Positions 34,042 through 42,241 of a stretch of 64,000 nt of DNA are shown piece after piece. Each line of letters starts with the position of its first letter. Position 1 is the stretch's first letter. The notes beneath the pieces are model-generated. The model was not told where the DNA came from and did not search any database. It worked only from the letters and a program-made list of their open reading frames with translations. Location: the NCBI GenBank assembly GCA_041576815.1, contig JBFGKE010000016.1, forward strand, positions 8,780 through 72,779, written 5' to 3'. This DNA comes from SG8-38 sp041576815. Lineage in GTDB: Bacteria; Myxococcota_A; Polyangia; Polyangiales; Houyiibacteriaceae. The position numbers and the translations under genes are program-made.

Positions 34042-34062
34042 GAGCCACGGGGGTTCGAGCAG

Positions 34063-34335
34063 ATGCTGAAGAAAGTGGCTCAGTTGGCGACCGTCCTGGT
34101 GCTCGGGGTGGCATGCGGCCACGAGTCGGCCGCCACACAGCAGATCCGAAACGCAGCCTCGGCCGATCTGGACTGCGACCCAACCCTGATCGAGTTCGTC
34201 CAAGACAAGCCCTTGGAAAAGCGAGTTGCCGGATGCGGCCGCACGCTCACCTACATGCACCAGTGCAACGCGATCGCCGGGGGTGGAACGGAGTGCAGTT
34301 GGCGTCCCGTTCGCAAGGACTCCAACAAGCTCTAG
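34063..34335 (+). CDS. Small lipoprotein of unknown function
   Basis: A 90-residue protein. The signal ends in lipobox GVAC (Cys18). The mature part has four more cysteines (CDPTL, CGRTL, CNAIA, CSWRP), which could form two disulfides. I do not recognise a family. It follows the SMUG1 gene by 21 bases and converges on the Ser/Thr kinase gene, which it overlaps by four bases. Confidence 0.8.
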   Translation: MLKKVAQLATVLVLGVACGHESAATQQIRNAASADLDCDPTLIEFVQDKPLEKRVAGCGRTLTYMHQCNAIAGGGTECSWRPVRKDSNKL

Positions 34336-35579
34336 CCGCCGTCTGGCGTTGCCGAGCGCAGGCGCTCGTCGAGCTCGGCGATGCCGGGGTTGTCGGGGTC
34401 GAACTCGGCCGCGCGTTCGAGCGCCGCCGCCGCCGCAGGTAGGTCCCCCCGTTCGATTGCGTCCCTTGCCCGGGCGAGCTCGTCCTTCGCTGCCTCCTCG
34501 CGCTCGTGCGGGGAGAGTGAGGCACCGCTATCGGAGCCGGCCTCGGCGTCGGGAAGCTCGGCCGCGTCCGGCAGGACCCCGGCGTCCGAGACCACACCCG
34601 CATCGACGCCCGCAGGCGGGACGTCCGTTCCGATCGACGGGCCGCAGTTCTCCGCCACAGCCCAGACGACGACCCCGACGACGACCAGGACCGCGAATGC
34701 GAGTGGGACGCTCGAGCGCTTGCTCTTACGCTTCGCGGGACGCTTTCCGTCGTACGCCCGTCTCAGCGCGGCGACGAACGTGCGAGCGCTGGCGTATCGT
34801 TCCGATGGCTGTTTTCGAAGTGCCCGTAGGATCGCCGCGTCAACGGTTGCTGGGATCGCCGCACCGCGATTGGCCTCGCTTGGAGGAGGCGGGTCGCTGT
34901 TCATGACCTTGTGGGCAACCGCAACGGCCTCGCTGCCAGGAAAAGCGCGCTCGCCGCACGCCGCTTCGTAGATGACGGCTCCGAACGAAAACAGGTCACT
35001 CTGCTCGCTGTACTCTCCACTCCGCAGGGTTTCGGGCGCGGCATAACAAGGTGTGCCGAGGAACTGACCTTCCTTGGTGAGATCGGCGTTCGGTACGCGA
35101 GCAATCCCGAAGTCCGCGAGCTTCACCTGACCGTTGTCGGTGATCAGGAGATTTTCAGGCTTGAGATCTCGGTGGATCACGCCGGCGAGATGCGCGGTCG
35201 CAAGAGCATCGGCGACCTGTTGTGCGAGGTCGAGCAGCTCGTCGCGTCCGAGCGTGCCTTGCTTGCGGAGCGCTTGCTTGAGGGTGTGCCCATCGACGAA
35301 CTCGAAGACGAGATAGGGGCCGACGGCCGGATCGTCCCCGACGTCGAATATCTGAACGATATTGGGATGTTGTAGGCGTGCTGCGGCCCGCGCCTCGTTT
35401 TGAAAGCGCCCGAGGAACACCTGACGAGTCTCCGCGTCGAGCGCGAGGTCGCGCAGGGTCTTGATCGCGACGGGTCGGTCGAGGTCCGCGTCGTGGGCTA
35501 GATACACGTTGCCCATCGAGCCAGACCCGAGAAGCCGGTCGATTCGGTAGCGGCCGATCTGCTGGGGCAACCTCTCCAT
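34332..35579 (-). CDS. Eukaryotic-type Ser/Thr protein kinase with membrane anchor
   Basis: A 415-residue kinase. The N-terminal catalytic domain (about 10-270) has the Gly loop GSGSMGNVY, Lys40, the catalytic loop HRDLKPEN with Asp138 and the DFG Asp156, so it should be active. A basic linker is followed by a single membrane helix (about 288-306). The extracytoplasmic part has an Asp/Ala-rich linker and two TPR-like helices. This PknB-like layout without PASTA domains is common in Myxococcota. The signal and targets are unknown. It is convergent with the small lipoprotein. Confidence 0.94.
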   Translation of the reverse strand: MERLPQQIGRYRIDRLLGSGSMGNVYLAHDADLDRPVAIKTLRDLALDAETRQVFLGRFQNEARAAARLQHPNIVQIFDVGDDPAVGPYLVFEFVDGHTLKQALRKQGTLGRDELLDLAQQVADALATAHLAGVIHRDLKPENLLITDNGQVKLADFGIARVPNADLTKEGQFLGTPCYAAPETLRSGEYSEQSDLFSFGAVIYEAACGERAFPGSEAVAVAHKVMNSDPPPPSEANRGAAIPATVDAAILRALRKQPSERYASARTFVAALRRAYDGKRPAKRKSKRSSVPLAFAVLVVVGVVVWAVAENCGPSIGTDVPPAGVDAGVVSDAGVLPDAAELPDAEAGSDSGASLSPHEREEAAKDELARARDAIERGDLPAAAAALERAAEFDPDNPGIAELDERLRSATPDGG

Positions 35580-35611
35580 GGGCGCGATCTAGTGCATGCG
35601 CGACCGCCGGG

Positions 35612-37021
35612 CTAGAGACGGTGTAGCTTCACGGTATTCGTTCGTCCCGACGTCGGCCAGCCGACGACCATTGCAAACGCCTCTCCCCGCTTGCAGAGCT
35701 TTTCTCGGACGAGCAGGGAAGTCGCGATGCGCAACGTCTCGTCCAACGATTCGGGGGGAACCTCGATTCGCGGGATGACTCCCCACTCGAGCGCGAGCTT
35801 CCGTGCGACCCGCACCTCGCTGGTGATCGCGAGGATCGGCGCGCGGGGTCGGTGCTCGGCAAGGAGCCCCGCCGACCGTCCGTCCTGGGTAAATACGACG
35901 ACTGCCTTGAGCGGAAGGTGCATCGAGAGCTCCGCCGCCGCTCGTGCCGCCGCGTTCGGAAACGGCCAACCCTCGTTTTCGGCTTGCTTGTTTGCACCGA
36001 ATTGGCGCGCCATGTCTTCGAGATACTCGGATTCGACGTCGCGAATGATCGCATCCATCATCTTCACCGATTGAATCGGAAAACGGCCCGCCGCGGTCTC
36101 GCCGCTCAGCATGACCGCATCGGTTCCGTCCATGACCGCGTTCGCGACATCGGCCGCCTCGGCACGAGTCGGGCGAGGATTCCGGATCATGGAGTCGAGC
36201 ATTTGTGTGGCCGTGATGACGACTTTCCCCTGCGCGTTTGTTTCCCGGATGATTCGTTTTTGAACGACGGGCACTCTTTCAGCGCCCAGCTCGACTCCGA
36301 GATCCCCACGGGCGATCATGATTCCATCGGCCGCGGCGACGATTTCGGGCAGCGCCGCCACCGCCTCCGGCCGCTCGATCTTGGCGATGACCGGAACGTC
36401 GCCGGCAAGCGCCTTGGCTTCACGCACGTCGTTGGCGGATCGAACGAAAGACAAGGCGATGTAATCCGCACCGAGCGCCGAGACGGCGAACGCGAGGTCT
36501 TCGCGGTCCTTTTCGGTCAGTGCGGGCCCGCGAATCGAAACACCCGGAAGATTGAGCCCCTTGTGGTTGGACAGGGGCCCGCCATCCTCGACGATCGTGT
36601 GAACTACGTTGCCCTGCACCCGTTCCACGCGAAGGCGAATGAAACCGTCGTCTAGCGCGATCTTGTCGCCCGGTTGAACGTCCGCGGGCAGCGTAGAATG
36701 TGTGACGGAAACGATCGATTGGCTTCCTTCGACGTCATCGGTCGTCAACGCGAAGGTGTCGCCGGTTTCGAGCTCGATGGGGCCGCCGGAAAATTTGCCG
36801 ATTCGCATCTTCGGACCCTGCATGTCGGCCAAGATCGAAATCGGCTCACGTGCCTCCGCGGCGGCGGTGCGTACGAGCCTGGCCATCTTCGCGTGTGCTT
36901 CGTGGTCCCCATGCGAAAAGTTCAGCCGAGCACAGCTCATCCCCGCAGCTAGGAGATCGTCGATCTTCGCTTTCGTGTCGCTGGCAGGGCCGAGCGTGCA
37001 GACGATCTTCGTACGTCTCAC
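35612..37021 (-). CDS. pyk: Pyruvate kinase
   Basis: A 469-residue glycolytic enzyme that converts phosphoenolpyruvate and ADP to pyruvate and ATP. It has the N-terminal TKIVCTLGPAS, the NFSHG motif, KIERPEAVA with the catalytic Lys and GIMIARGDLG with the metal ligands. The C-terminal effector domain carries HRPRAPILAIT. Length and motifs are normal. It lies 32 bases upstream of the Ser/Thr kinase on the same strand; a joint transcript is possible. Confidence 0.97.
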   Translation of the reverse strand: MRRTKIVCTLGPASDTKAKIDDLLAAGMSCARLNFSHGDHEAHAKMARLVRTAAAEAREPISILADMQGPKMRIGKFSGGPIELETGDTFALTTDDVEGSQSIVSVTHSTLPADVQPGDKIALDDGFIRLRVERVQGNVVHTIVEDGGPLSNHKGLNLPGVSIRGPALTEKDREDLAFAVSALGADYIALSFVRSANDVREAKALAGDVPVIAKIERPEAVAALPEIVAAADGIMIARGDLGVELGAERVPVVQKRIIRETNAQGKVVITATQMLDSMIRNPRPTRAEAADVANAVMDGTDAVMLSGETAAGRFPIQSVKMMDAIIRDVESEYLEDMARQFGANKQAENEGWPFPNAAARAAAELSMHLPLKAVVVFTQDGRSAGLLAEHRPRAPILAITSEVRVARKLALEWGVIPRIEVPPESLDETLRIATSLLVREKLCKRGEAFAMVVGWPTSGRTNTVKLHRL

Positions 37022-37057
37022 GAGCCGGTTGTAGCTGGGTTCCCCGCGTCCGCCAAA

Positions 37058-37699
37058 CTAGCGCCGTCGGTACCGCGGGGGCTCCCAGTGACTGAAGCGC
37101 GACTCGAAACCCAACTGGACGACAAACGTCGCATACAGGGTCCATTGAGTCCGGTCCGTTGTCGGCTGCGTGTTGCGAAACGATGGGTCGGCGTTCACGT
37201 AGCGGGCGGCGACGCGCAGCCAGAGCCGGCGAACCGTGGTCAGGGGAGCAACGAGGGGCAGCGAGAAACCGACGCCCACTCCGAGACCGGTGCTTCGGTG
37301 GCCGTCGAGCAGGAAGGCTGGCCCGATCTCGAAAAAGATCGATTGCAGCACTAGATCCGCGAACTCGTTCCAGGTCTGTTTGTACAAAAAGAAAAGGGCA
37401 GGGAAGAGCGGGCGGAGGTCGACGCCCACGAAGAGATGTTGCCCCGAATTGGGGCCCCATCGACCGGAAAGCACGACGCCGGCGGTGTCGGCAATCAAGA
37501 ATCGAGTCTCGCCGACGACGTTTCCGTCCGCTTCTCGATCGAGCCAGGTGGCGCCGCCGCCCGCGCCGAACGAGAGCGTGAGCGAGCGGTCCCATCGCCC
37601 GTAAAGACCATCGCCGCGACGCTGTGCGCTCGCAGACCCCCCGATCGAGCAGAGGACGACCGCGCCGATGATCACCCCTGCACGGGTGCCCCGTGTCAT
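37058..37699 (-). CDS. Predicted outer-membrane beta-barrel protein
   Basis: A 213-residue exported protein of unknown function. The ATG at 37697-37699 has GGGGGAG three bases upstream, so I prefer it to the ATG at 37714. A signal peptide (about 1-26, ending ASA) is followed by alternating hydrophobic and aromatic strands typical of an eight- to ten-strand barrel (SLTLSFGAGGGATW, GVGVGFSLPLV, TLYATFVVQLGFESRF). It ends in a basic HWEPPRYRRR tail. It is divergent from the sensor kinase gene with 54 bases between starts. Confidence 0.75.
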   Translation of the reverse strand: MTRGTRAGVIIGAVVLCSIGGSASAQRRGDGLYGRWDRSLTLSFGAGGGATWLDREADGNVVGETRFLIADTAGVVLSGRWGPNSGQHLFVGVDLRPLFPALFFLYKQTWNEFADLVLQSIFFEIGPAFLLDGHRSTGLGVGVGFSLPLVAPLTTVRRLWLRVAARYVNADPSFRNTQPTTDRTQWTLYATFVVQLGFESRFSHWEPPRYRRR

Positions 37700-37753
37700 G
37701 TCTCCCCCATGCACCGCTCCGCGTGGCGGGTCAAGAGATTGTCGCTGTAGACT

Positions 37754-39130
37754 GTGTTCATGGAGCGTCCGTTTGGCTTGGGGCTTCGGAGCCAGCTCAT
37801 GCTCGCGCTGCTCGTCGCGTTTGGCGCAGCGTTCGTGTTGCTCAGCCTCGTGACCGCGCGCATCGACGAAAGCGAGCGGGCCGAGGAGCGGCGCACGCGT
37901 GCAGCCGGGGTTGCGCAGGCGCTCGTTGCAGGCGCCGGCGAGGATGGAGACCGGCTCCGCGACGAGGTCATGGACCGTATGCTTCGAGAAGGCCTATTCG
38001 AACGCGTCGAGGTGCACACCGTTGGTGGGCCGGTCCGTGCGTGGGGTGTCATCGACGGAGAGCCCGACGCCGTCGTGAGCACGGCGACCGGAGTCGAGCT
38101 TCGGGTGTGGGTGTCGGAGGGCCACCGTGGGGACGCCACGCGGCGAAGTCTGTTTTCTTTTTACTTGGGGCTCACCGCAGCAACCGTCCTCCTGCTGACC
38201 TACGTTTTGCTCACCTATTTCATCGTGCGCCCGATCGATCAGCTGCGGCTGGCAGCGGGGCGTCTCGCGGCGGGCCGTCTTCAGACGCGCGTGCCCGTTC
38301 GAGGCGCAGCCGAGGTCGCGCGTTTGGCCGCGACGTTCAACGACATGGCCGCCCAGCTCCGGCAGGATCGAGCCTCGCTTCAGGAGCGTCTCGAGGAGCT
38401 CGAACGCACGACCGCGGAGCTGACGACCGCGCAGGAGCAGGTGATGCGGAGCGCCCGCCTGGCCGCCGTGGGGCGCCTTTCCGCTGGCGTGGCCCACGAG
38501 ATCGGCAACCCGCTCGCGGCGATTCGCGGGCTGCTCGACCTCATGCAGGCGGGCGAGCTCGACCCTGATGAAGAGGCGGAGTTCGTTCGTCGCATTCAGC
38601 GAGAGACCGAGCGAATACATCACACCATTCGCGATCTGCTCGACTTCTCGAGAAGCGGGCCGGTCACGGAGCCCAGGGTGGAGAGCTCGGCCGACCTCTC
38701 TGAGGTCGTCGGCGACACGGTGAAGCTCGTCGACCGTCAAACGCGGTTCCGGGACATCGAGCTCGCGGTCGCGCTCGACGACGATCTCCCACGCGTGCGA
38801 GGCGATCACGAGAGGCTACGTCAGCTCCTCCTCAATCTCTTGTTCAACGCGGCCGACGCGATCGGCGGCCGTGGCCGCATCCAGGTGTTCGCGTCGAACG
38901 GCGGCGGAGTGGTCCAGCTTCGCATCGAAGACGACGGGCCGGGAATCGATCCGGCGATCCTCGACCAGGTGTTCGATCCGTTCGTCACGACGAAGCCCGC
39001 GGGCCAGGGCACGGGCCTCGGGCTCGCCGTGTGTCACACGATCGTCGAACGGCTGGGCGGCTCGATCGAAGCGGCAAACCGAGATCAAGGCGGCGCCGCC
39101 TTCGCAGTCACGCTGCCAGCAGCGGTTTGA
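37754..39130 (+). CDS. Membrane sensor histidine kinase
   Basis: A 458-residue kinase with two membrane helices (about 13-34 and 132-157) around a short periplasmic sensor. A HAMP domain spans 158-210 and a coiled linker follows. The H box is GVAHEIGNPLAAIR (His248), and the ATPase domain has NLLFNAADAI, DDGPGIDP and GTGLGL. GTG 37754 or ATG 37760 may start it. This NtrB-like type often pairs with a sigma-54 activator, but no response regulator is adjacent. A hairpin at 39159-39224 may end the transcript. Confidence 0.93.
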   Translation: MFMERPFGLGLRSQLMLALLVAFGAAFVLLSLVTARIDESERAEERRTRAAGVAQALVAGAGEDGDRLRDEVMDRMLREGLFERVEVHTVGGPVRAWGVIDGEPDAVVSTATGVELRVWVSEGHRGDATRRSLFSFYLGLTAATVLLLTYVLLTYFIVRPIDQLRLAAGRLAAGRLQTRVPVRGAAEVARLAATFNDMAAQLRQDRASLQERLEELERTTAELTTAQEQVMRSARLAAVGRLSAGVAHEIGNPLAAIRGLLDLMQAGELDPDEEAEFVRRIQRETERIHHTIRDLLDFSRSGPVTEPRVESSADLSEVVGDTVKLVDRQTRFRDIELAVALDDDLPRVRGDHERLRQLLLNLLFNAADAIGGRGRIQVFASNGGGVVQLRIEDDGPGIDPAILDQVFDPFVTTKPAGQGTGLGLAVCHTIVERLGGSIEAANRDQGGAAFAVTLPAAV

Positions 39131-39158
39131 GGGGGGCTGCCGCGGGTGGCGTGGTAGG

Positions 39159-39224
39159 GGGGTTGCTGGGCTTCTTGCAGCGTTTGGTTTATTTACATCC
39201 GCCCGCCCACCCCCAAGCAACCCC
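39159..39224. terminator. Candidate bidirectional terminator hairpin
   Basis: GGGGTTGCTGGG (39159-39170) pairs with CCCAAGCAACCCC (39212-39224) with one bulged base, across a loop of about 41 bases. It lies between the convergent sensor kinase and uvrC genes and overlaps the uvrC stop. There is no clear T-run after it. Confidence 0.4.
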
Positions 39225-41122
39225 TAGTCCGCCTGAAACGCGTTTTCGATGGCCGTGTCCTCGGCCGACTGCGCGTCCGGAGGCAGGGGCGCGTGATCGC
39301 CGAGCGCCCTCTTGATCGCTTGCGCCTGCTTTCGCGTTGCGCCCGCCGCGGTGAGCTCGTCTTCGGTGGCCGCCATGACCTCGCGAAGCGAGCCCAACTT
39401 GCGAAGGAGCTTGCCGCGGGTTTTCGGTCCGACTCCTGGCACGCCGTCGAGCTCGCTTCGAAGCCGTCGCTTCCGTCCGACCTTTTTCCGCAATGCGTTC
39501 GACGCCCGGTGGGTTTCGTCCCGCGCGAGGAGCAGAAGCGACAGCGCCGAGCTGGCGCGCACGGGGATCGCGTTCTTTTGGCCGGGCCGAAACACCCGGT
39601 CGCCCTCTCGTTCACCGGCGATCGTCGCCCGCGGCTTCGCGACGGACGCGATCTCGAGCTCGGGGAGGCCGAGGTCTTCCCGCGCGCGGATCGCAACGCC
39701 GAGCTGGCCTTTTCCGCCGTCGACCACAAGCAGATCGGGCAGCTCCCAACCCGCTTCCTCGTTCTTGCCTCGTCGGAGGCGCCGCTCGAGCACCTCGTAC
39801 ATCGCCGCGTAGTCGTCGCCGCCGCCGACCCCTTTCACACGGAAGCTCCGATATCCCTCCCTGTCCGGCGCTCCATCCTGCAGCGCGACGAACACAGCCA
39901 CGGTTTCCTCGCCCCCGGTATGCGAGATGTCCACGCACTCGATGCGCCGTGGAAGTACGGACATCCGAAGCTGCGCTTGGAGGTCCGCAAGACGAGCCTC
40001 GACGTCTTCCCGCGCGCGCTCCTTTTCGTGAAAGGCGTGCTCCGCGTTCTCGCGCGCGAGCTCCAGTAGCTTCGCCTTGGCTCCACGCCGTGGCTGCACG
40101 ATCTGCACGCGGCGCTTTCGGTTCTCGCTCAGCAGCTCCTCGAGCGCTTCGCTCATCTCGATCGTGACTGGCACGAGGATCTCGTCGGGCAACGCAGGGC
40201 GTTCCGCATAGTGCTGTCGCAGAAATGCGCCGAGCATCTCGTCGTTCGGCACCGCGACCCGCTTGAGCGGAAGCGTCTTCACGCCAAACAGCCGCCCGCC
40301 ACGCATGCTGAGAACCGCGATTTCTACCTGGTCGCCTTGCCTGTGAAAGCCAACGACATCCTGGTCGGACTTCACCACGCCCGCGACGCGTTGCTCTTCG
40401 CGCGCTCGCTCGACCGCCCTGAGCTGGTCCCGATAGATCGCGGCGCGCTCGTACTCTAGCTCTCCCGACGCCCGGTCCATTCGGTGGTCGATGTCCCGCA
40501 CCAGCTCGTCGTGCCGTCCATCGAGAAACCGAGCGACATTCGCGACCTGCGCGCGATACTCTTCCTCGTCGACCTCGAGAACGCACGGGCCCGGGCAACG
40601 CTTGATCTGATACTGCAGGCACGGTCTCGATCGAAGCCGAAACTCGGTATCGGTGCATGTCCGCAGCTGAAAGTACCGGTTGACCAGCCGGAGAGTTTGG
40701 CGCGCCGCAGTCGCGGAGTGATACGGGCCGAAGTATTGCGCCCCGTCCGCCTTCGGGCGGCGCACCACCTCGAGCCGCGGCCAGGGTTTTCTCGAGTCGA
40801 GCCTGAGAGACAAGTACTCCTTGTCGTCGCGAAGCTTGATGTTGTACTTCGGCTGGTGTGATTTGATCAGCTGGTTCTCGAGGAGCGCTGCCTCTTTGTC
40901 GGTGTGGGTGACGAACGTTTCGATGTCGGTCAGCTCTCGCTCGAGTCGGCTGACGAAGGCGCGCACGTCGCTCGAGCCCGGTTGGAAGTAGCTTCTCACC
41001 CGGCTCCGCAGGCTCCTCGCCTTGCCGACGTAGAGGACCTTCGCGTCCGCGCCACGAAAGACGTATACGCCGGGCGACACCGGAAGATTGTCGAGCTTGC
41101 GCTGTGCTGCGTCCGCAACCAC
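39224..41122 (-). CDS. uvrC: UvrABC system protein C (excinuclease subunit)
   Basis: A 632-residue nucleotide-excision-repair nuclease. In order it has a GIY-YIG domain (SPGVYVFRGADAKVLYVGKA near 17), a Cys cluster (RPCLQYQIKRCPGPC near 165) and a UvrB-binding helix pair (near 205). An RNase H-like nuclease domain (ECVDISHTGGEETVAVFV near 395) follows. The C-terminal helix-hairpin-helix pair reads VPGVGPKTRGKLLRKLGSL. It cuts both sides of a lesion bound by UvrB. All parts are present. Confidence 0.97.
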   Translation of the reverse strand: MVADAAQRKLDNLPVSPGVYVFRGADAKVLYVGKARSLRSRVRSYFQPGSSDVRAFVSRLERELTDIETFVTHTDKEAALLENQLIKSHQPKYNIKLRDDKEYLSLRLDSRKPWPRLEVVRRPKADGAQYFGPYHSATAARQTLRLVNRYFQLRTCTDTEFRLRSRPCLQYQIKRCPGPCVLEVDEEEYRAQVANVARFLDGRHDELVRDIDHRMDRASGELEYERAAIYRDQLRAVERAREEQRVAGVVKSDQDVVGFHRQGDQVEIAVLSMRGGRLFGVKTLPLKRVAVPNDEMLGAFLRQHYAERPALPDEILVPVTIEMSEALEELLSENRKRRVQIVQPRRGAKAKLLELARENAEHAFHEKERAREDVEARLADLQAQLRMSVLPRRIECVDISHTGGEETVAVFVALQDGAPDREGYRSFRVKGVGGGDDYAAMYEVLERRLRRGKNEEAGWELPDLLVVDGGKGQLGVAIRAREDLGLPELEIASVAKPRATIAGEREGDRVFRPGQKNAIPVRASSALSLLLLARDETHRASNALRKKVGRKRRLRSELDGVPGVGPKTRGKLLRKLGSLREVMAATEDELTAAGATRKQAQAIKRALGDHAPLPPDAQSAEDTAIENAFQAD

Positions 41123-41165
41123 GCAGACGCTATACCACTCCGACCGCTTCCGATCGCGCCGCGGC

Positions 41166-41768
41166 TCAGGTGGGACGGATCACTCGCTCGTCCGTGACGA
41201 CGAGGTCCACCTTGACGTCGAAAGGCTGTTCCGGAACTTCCGAGATGAGCTGGAAGTCGTACGCGACTACACAGACGCATGCGTCGTGGAGCTTCGGCAG
41301 CAATCGATCGTAGTAGCCGCCGCCATATCCGATGCGGTAGCCCCGGGGGTCGACGGCAAGCGCGGGGATCCACGCGAAATCCACCTCCGACGGAGCGAGA
41401 GGCGCCGCGCTGTCTGGAGGCTCGGGAACAGAAAACGCTCCCTCGATCAGCGCGGTGTCGGGCTCGACGAGACGAAGCTCGAGCTCGTCGCCCACGACAC
41501 GTGGTAACGCGACGCGCTTTCCCGCCGACCAAGCCGCTTCGATCGACGGGCGTGTCTTCACCTCGTTGCGTATCGATGAAAAAGCGAGGAGGGTTCTCGC
41601 CGCCACGAGCTCTTCGAGTCCTGCAAGCCGCTCGGCGATTTGCGCGGAGCGGCGCTCGCACGCGGACGCGGGCAGGGTATCTCGTACTGCGCGCATTCGC
41701 CGGCGAAGCGCCTGCTTGGCGCGACGGCGGAGCTCGGCGTCTGCGTCCCCCGATCCGCGCGTGCTCAC
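41166..41768 (-). CDS. 5-formyltetrahydrofolate cyclo-ligase
   Basis: A 200-residue enzyme (YgfA/Fau family) converting 5-formyl-THF to 5,10-methenyl-THF with ATP. The start is GTG 41768, which overlaps the zapA stop as GTGA. The much longer open frame to 42122 lies inside zapA. Motifs include LRRRMRAVRD near the N-terminus, the folate/ATP loop GYRIGYGGGYYDRLL and VVTDERVI at the end. The zapA-ygfA order is common in proteobacteria, where 6S RNA often lies between or next to them; here the genes overlap, leaving no room for it. Confidence 0.94.
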   Translation of the reverse strand: MSTRGSGDADAELRRRAKQALRRRMRAVRDTLPASACERRSAQIAERLAGLEELVAARTLLAFSSIRNEVKTRPSIEAAWSAGKRVALPRVVGDELELRLVEPDTALIEGAFSVPEPPDSAAPLAPSEVDFAWIPALAVDPRGYRIGYGGGYYDRLLPKLHDACVCVVAYDFQLISEVPEQPFDVKVDLVVTDERVIRPT

Positions 41769-42082
41769 GGCTCGATCTGCTGGGCGAGCTCGGCGTCCGC
41801 CTCCAGCCGCTGATCGATCCGGCGAATGGCCGTCCCGACGACCTGGCGCGTTTGAGCCTCGAGGCGCTCCCGCCTTCGCTCGGACGCGTCGAGATCCTCC
41901 GCGAGACTGAGCGCGACGACCGCGAGCATCTGTGCAGGTGTCGCCGCCCGCGCCGCTTTCGGGCCCAGCGCCTGCACACGCTCGTTCACGATGTTCGCCA
42001 GGCGCTGAAGGTAGCTCTCGTCGGCGTCGGAGGACATTCGGTATCTCGCGCCTGCAATCTCGATCTGAACGGTGCGTTTCAC
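41765..42082 (-). CDS. zapA: Cell division protein ZapA
   Basis: A 105-residue Z-ring-associated protein that cross-links FtsZ filaments. It has the N-terminal beta part (VQIEIAGARYRMSSDADESYLQRLANIVNERV) and a long C-terminal coiled coil (about 55-105). The length is typical. It is the first gene of a zapA-cyclo-ligase pair on the minus strand and is divergent from the large TPR gene. Confidence 0.92.
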   Translation of the reverse strand: MKRTVQIEIAGARYRMSSDADESYLQRLANIVNERVQALGPKAARAATPAQMLAVVALSLAEDLDASERRRERLEAQTRQVVGTAIRRIDQRLEADAELAQQIEP

Positions 42083-42241
42083 GGTTGTCGGGAAGGTAGT
42101 CCTCCAGCTCCTTTGGCGTCAAGGTAGGAGATCCACACCCATCCGCTTCGCGTTCCGCTATGATCGGAATCCCACTACGAGGGTTTATGAGACCCGGAGT
42201 TGGCGTGTTATCTTTGATCCCTGGGGGAACGGTAGAGGGTC

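Noticed and set aside
41760..41775. 6S RNA between zapA and the cyclo-ligase gene
   Set aside because: This is a common site for 6S RNA in proteobacteria, but the two genes overlap here as GTGA, so there is no space.
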